NCBI GenBank assembly: GCA_030918015.1
Contig: JAUPTP010000092.1
Span: forward strand, 1-7,672
Reading direction: 5' to 3'
DNA length: 7,672 bases
Source: Pseudomonadota bacterium
GTDB lineage: Bacteria; Pseudomonadota; Gammaproteobacteria; Burkholderiales; Burkholderiaceae_C
The notes under the pieces were generated by a model. That model was not told the DNA's origin, did not search any database, and saw nothing but the letters and a program-made list of their open reading frames with translations. The translations under genes were made by a program, and so were the position numbers. Every line of letters starts with the position of its first letter. Position 1 is the first letter of the stretch. Of this stretch, positions 6,220-7,672 are shown one piece after another.

Positions 6220-7112
6220 GGCCGCGCCAGCCCCACCCCCGCGGCCGCCAGCCCCAGTCCGACCAGCGCGCTGGCGTCCAGCCGCTCGTCGAACAGCGCC
6301 CAGGCGATCAGCGCAGTCGTCGGCGGGGTCAGGTAGAACAGGCTGGCGACATGCACCGCGCTGCCGCGGCGGATCAGCAGGTTCAGCAGGTTGACCGCGC
6401 CCAGCGAGAGCACCAGCACCAGCCAGGCCAGCGCGAAGACGAAGTGGCCGCTCCAGCGCACCGGCTGCGTCTCGGCCAGCGCCAGCGCGCCGGTCAGCAC
6501 CAGGCAGGGCAGGAACTGCAGCACCGAGCCGGTGCGCAGGTCGAAGGCCGGGCAGAAGCGCTTCTGGTAGAGCGTGCCGGCGGTGATGCCCAGCAGCGCG
6601 ACGACGGCCGGCGCCAGCATCGTGCCCAGCGCGCCGGGCGCGACCGTGCCGGCCTTGTGCGCCACCACCAGCGCCACGCCGGCCAGACCCAGCGCCAGCC
6701 CGGCCCACTGGCGCGGGCGCACCTGCTCGCCCAGGATGGCGCGCGCGCCCAGCGCCGTCACCAGCGGCTGCAGGCCCACCACCAGCGCGGTCACGCCAGC
6801 CGGCAGCCCGTGCGAGATCGCGGTGAACACGCCGCCGAGGTAGACACCGTGCACCAGCAGCCCCGAGACCGCGATGTGCAGCGCCTCGCGCCGGCTGCGC
6901 GGCCAGGGTGCGCGCACGGCCCGCGCCAGCGCGCCCATCAGCACGATCACCGCCGCATAGCGCAGCGCCAGGAAGCTCATCGGCCCGGCATCGGGCAGGC
7001 CGAAGCGAGCGCCGATGAAGCCGGTGCTCCACAGCAGCACGAAGAGCAGCGGCATGGCGCTGTCCAGAACGGCGGGGGCGGACGACACGGTCTCGATGGG
7101 GCGGGCATTCAT
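6201..7112 (-). CDS. DMT-superfamily transporter (EamA family), substrate unknown
   Basis: A 303-residue inner-membrane protein of the drug/metabolite transporter superfamily, normal length for the ten-helix EamA group. The chain shows two similar halves rich in hydrophobic helices. The first half includes PLLFVLLWSTGFIGARFG (21-38), MSFLALRYAAVIVLMGAL (45-62) and LVVGLQPLVTALGARAILGE (110-129). The second half ends with HVASLFYLTPPTTALIAW (254-271), then FDERLDA and a short basic tail. LQP-near-helix-end followed by GE, and LxP followed by DE, are recurrent marks of EamA repeats. Substrates of this group (amino acids, metabolites, drugs) cannot be told from sequence. The ATG at 7112 is chosen because the preceding LysR frame stops 8 bp upstream; an in-frame ATG at 7190 would overlap that gene. 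No strong ribosome binding site is visible. It is probably co-transcribed with the LysR gene. No link to threonate use is apparent. Confidence 0.88.
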   Translation of the reverse strand: MNARPIETVSSAPAVLDSAMPLLFVLLWSTGFIGARFGLPDAGPMSFLALRYAAVIVLMGALARAVRAPWPRSRREALHIAVSGLLVHGVYLGGVFTAISHGLPAGVTALVVGLQPLVTALGARAILGEQVRPRQWAGLALGLAGVALVVAHKAGTVAPGALGTMLAPAVVALLGITAGTLYQKRFCPAFDLRTGSVLQFLPCLVLTGALALAETQPVRWSGHFVFALAWLVLVLSLGAVNLLNLLIRRGSAVHVASLFYLTPPTTALIAWALFDERLDASALVGLGLAAAGVGLARPVRPGK

Positions 7113-7120
7113 GGCAGGGG

Positions 7121-7672
7121 TCAGAGGGTCGGTGAGGTGGGTCGGGGTGAAGGCGCCCAGGGCGTGCGGGCGAACCCGTCGAGCATCCACTGCCGGAAGG
7201 CCTCCATCGCGGCGCTGGTGAAGCGTGCCGAGGGGCGCACCAGATGGATGGCGCCGTCGCCCTCGGGCTGCCAGTCGGGCAGCACCGGTTCGAGCGAGCC
7301 GACGCGGATGGCGGCATCGAAGCCCTCGCCGATCAGGTCGACCCGGCGCTCGGCGTGGTGCACCTCGAGCGAGATCTGCGGATGCGCCAGCGCGAACTCC
7401 GCGATCATCGGCCCGAGCAGGCGCCGGCCCATCGCGGCCGGAAGCGCCAGGCGCAGCCGGCCGCGCACCTCGGCGGCGCCCCGCGCGGCCTCGGCCTGCG
7501 CATCGGCGATCAGGCGGCTGGCCTCGCCGAGCCGGTCGGCCAGCTGCTGCCCGGCCTCGGTGAAGCGCAGCCGCCGTGTCGAGCGCTCGACCAGCCGCAC
7601 GCCCAGGCGCCGCTCCAGCGCATCCAGCCGGCGCGACAGCACCGACGGGTGGCGCTGGAGCTGGCGTGCCGC
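7121..7672 (-). CDS. LysR-family regulator, 5' end cut by window, effector domain internally deleted
   Basis: Partial reading frame of 183 visible residues. The N-terminus (AARQLQRHPSVLSRRLDALE) is the second part of a LysR helix-turn-helix, followed by GVRLVERSTRRLRFTEAG and the linker helix; about 20 residues lie beyond the window. The start of the effector domain is present to RRVDLIGEGFDAAIRVGSL (visible residues 109-127). The frame then passes directly to EPVLPDWQP, which in LysR proteins is normally near the C-terminal end, and a typical final helix (AAMEAFRQWMLDGFA). Roughly 95-100 residues, most of subdomain RD-II, are therefore absent without a frameshift. The estimated total is about 203 residues against about 300 usual. 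DNA binding may remain, but ligand sensing is unlikely. It may be a pseudogene in progress. It precedes the DMT transporter in the same direction, 8 bp apart; LysR genes are more often divergent from their targets. Confidence 0.85.
   Translation of the reverse strand, partial: AARQLQRHPSVLSRRLDALERRLGVRLVERSTRRLRFTEAGQQLADRLGEASRLIADAQAEAARGAAEVRGRLRLALPAAMGRRLLGPMIAEFALAHPQISLEVHHAERRVDLIGEGFDAAIRVGSLEPVLPDWQPEGDGAIHLVRPSARFTSAAMEAFRQWMLDGFARTPWAPSPRPTSPTL

Noticed and set aside
7113..7190. Longer start for the DMT transporter at 7190
   Set aside because: It would overlap the LysR gene end by about 70 bp and adds a polar stretch unlike EamA N-termini. The ATG at 7112 is directly after the LysR stop.
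1..7672. tRNA or rRNA genes, insertion sequences, CRISPR repeats, phage or defence genes
   Set aside because: None seen. Genes are packed with short gaps, and the repeats found are only short palindromes or octamers.

Overview
The window is GC-rich bacterial DNA, and every gene I can support lies on the minus strand, so transcription runs from high to low coordinates. The GC-rich third codon positions create long antisense reading frames. Protein style and gene content suggest a betaproteobacterium, probably Burkholderiales. This is an inference from family resemblance; no taxonomic marker is present.

The core (about 1-5260) is one apparent operon for catabolism of a four-carbon sugar acid, most likely L-threonate. 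In transcription order it holds a GntP-family permease (5158-3794), the L-threonate dehydrogenase LtnD (3699-2791), the 3-oxo-tetronate kinase OtnK (2794-1502), the 3-oxo-tetronate 4-phosphate decarboxylase OtnC (1466-762) and the 2-oxo-tetronate isomerase OtnI (712 to beyond the left edge). The route from established knowledge is: L-threonate is taken up and oxidised to 2-oxo-tetronate (LtnD), isomerised to 3-oxo-tetronate (OtnI), phosphorylated at C4 (OtnK) and decarboxylated to dihydroxyacetone phosphate plus CO2 (OtnC). All four enzymes and a transporter are present. ltnD and otnK overlap by 4 bp; the other gaps are 35 to 94 bp.

Upstream, in the same orientation, is a GntR/FadR-type (FCD) regulator (6103-5321), probably the local controller. 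The 162 bp between it and the permease hold a hairpin that may end the regulator transcript, two palindromes that are candidate operators, a weak promoter-like element, and a good ribosome binding site for the permease. A second GC-rich hairpin sits between permease and ltnD and may set the expression ratio within the operon.

The right end (6201-7672) carries a DMT/EamA-type membrane transporter and a LysR-family regulator cut by the window edge. They have no visible link to threonate use. The LysR reading frame appears to have lost most of its effector-binding domain through an in-frame internal deletion.

The pathway itself is already described. The two points most worth checking are the LysR internal deletion and the unusual active site of OtnC, where two residues that are catalytic or metal-binding in classical class II aldolases are replaced. 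I found no RNA genes, mobile elements, CRISPR arrays or origins. No gap between genes exceeds about 160 bp.
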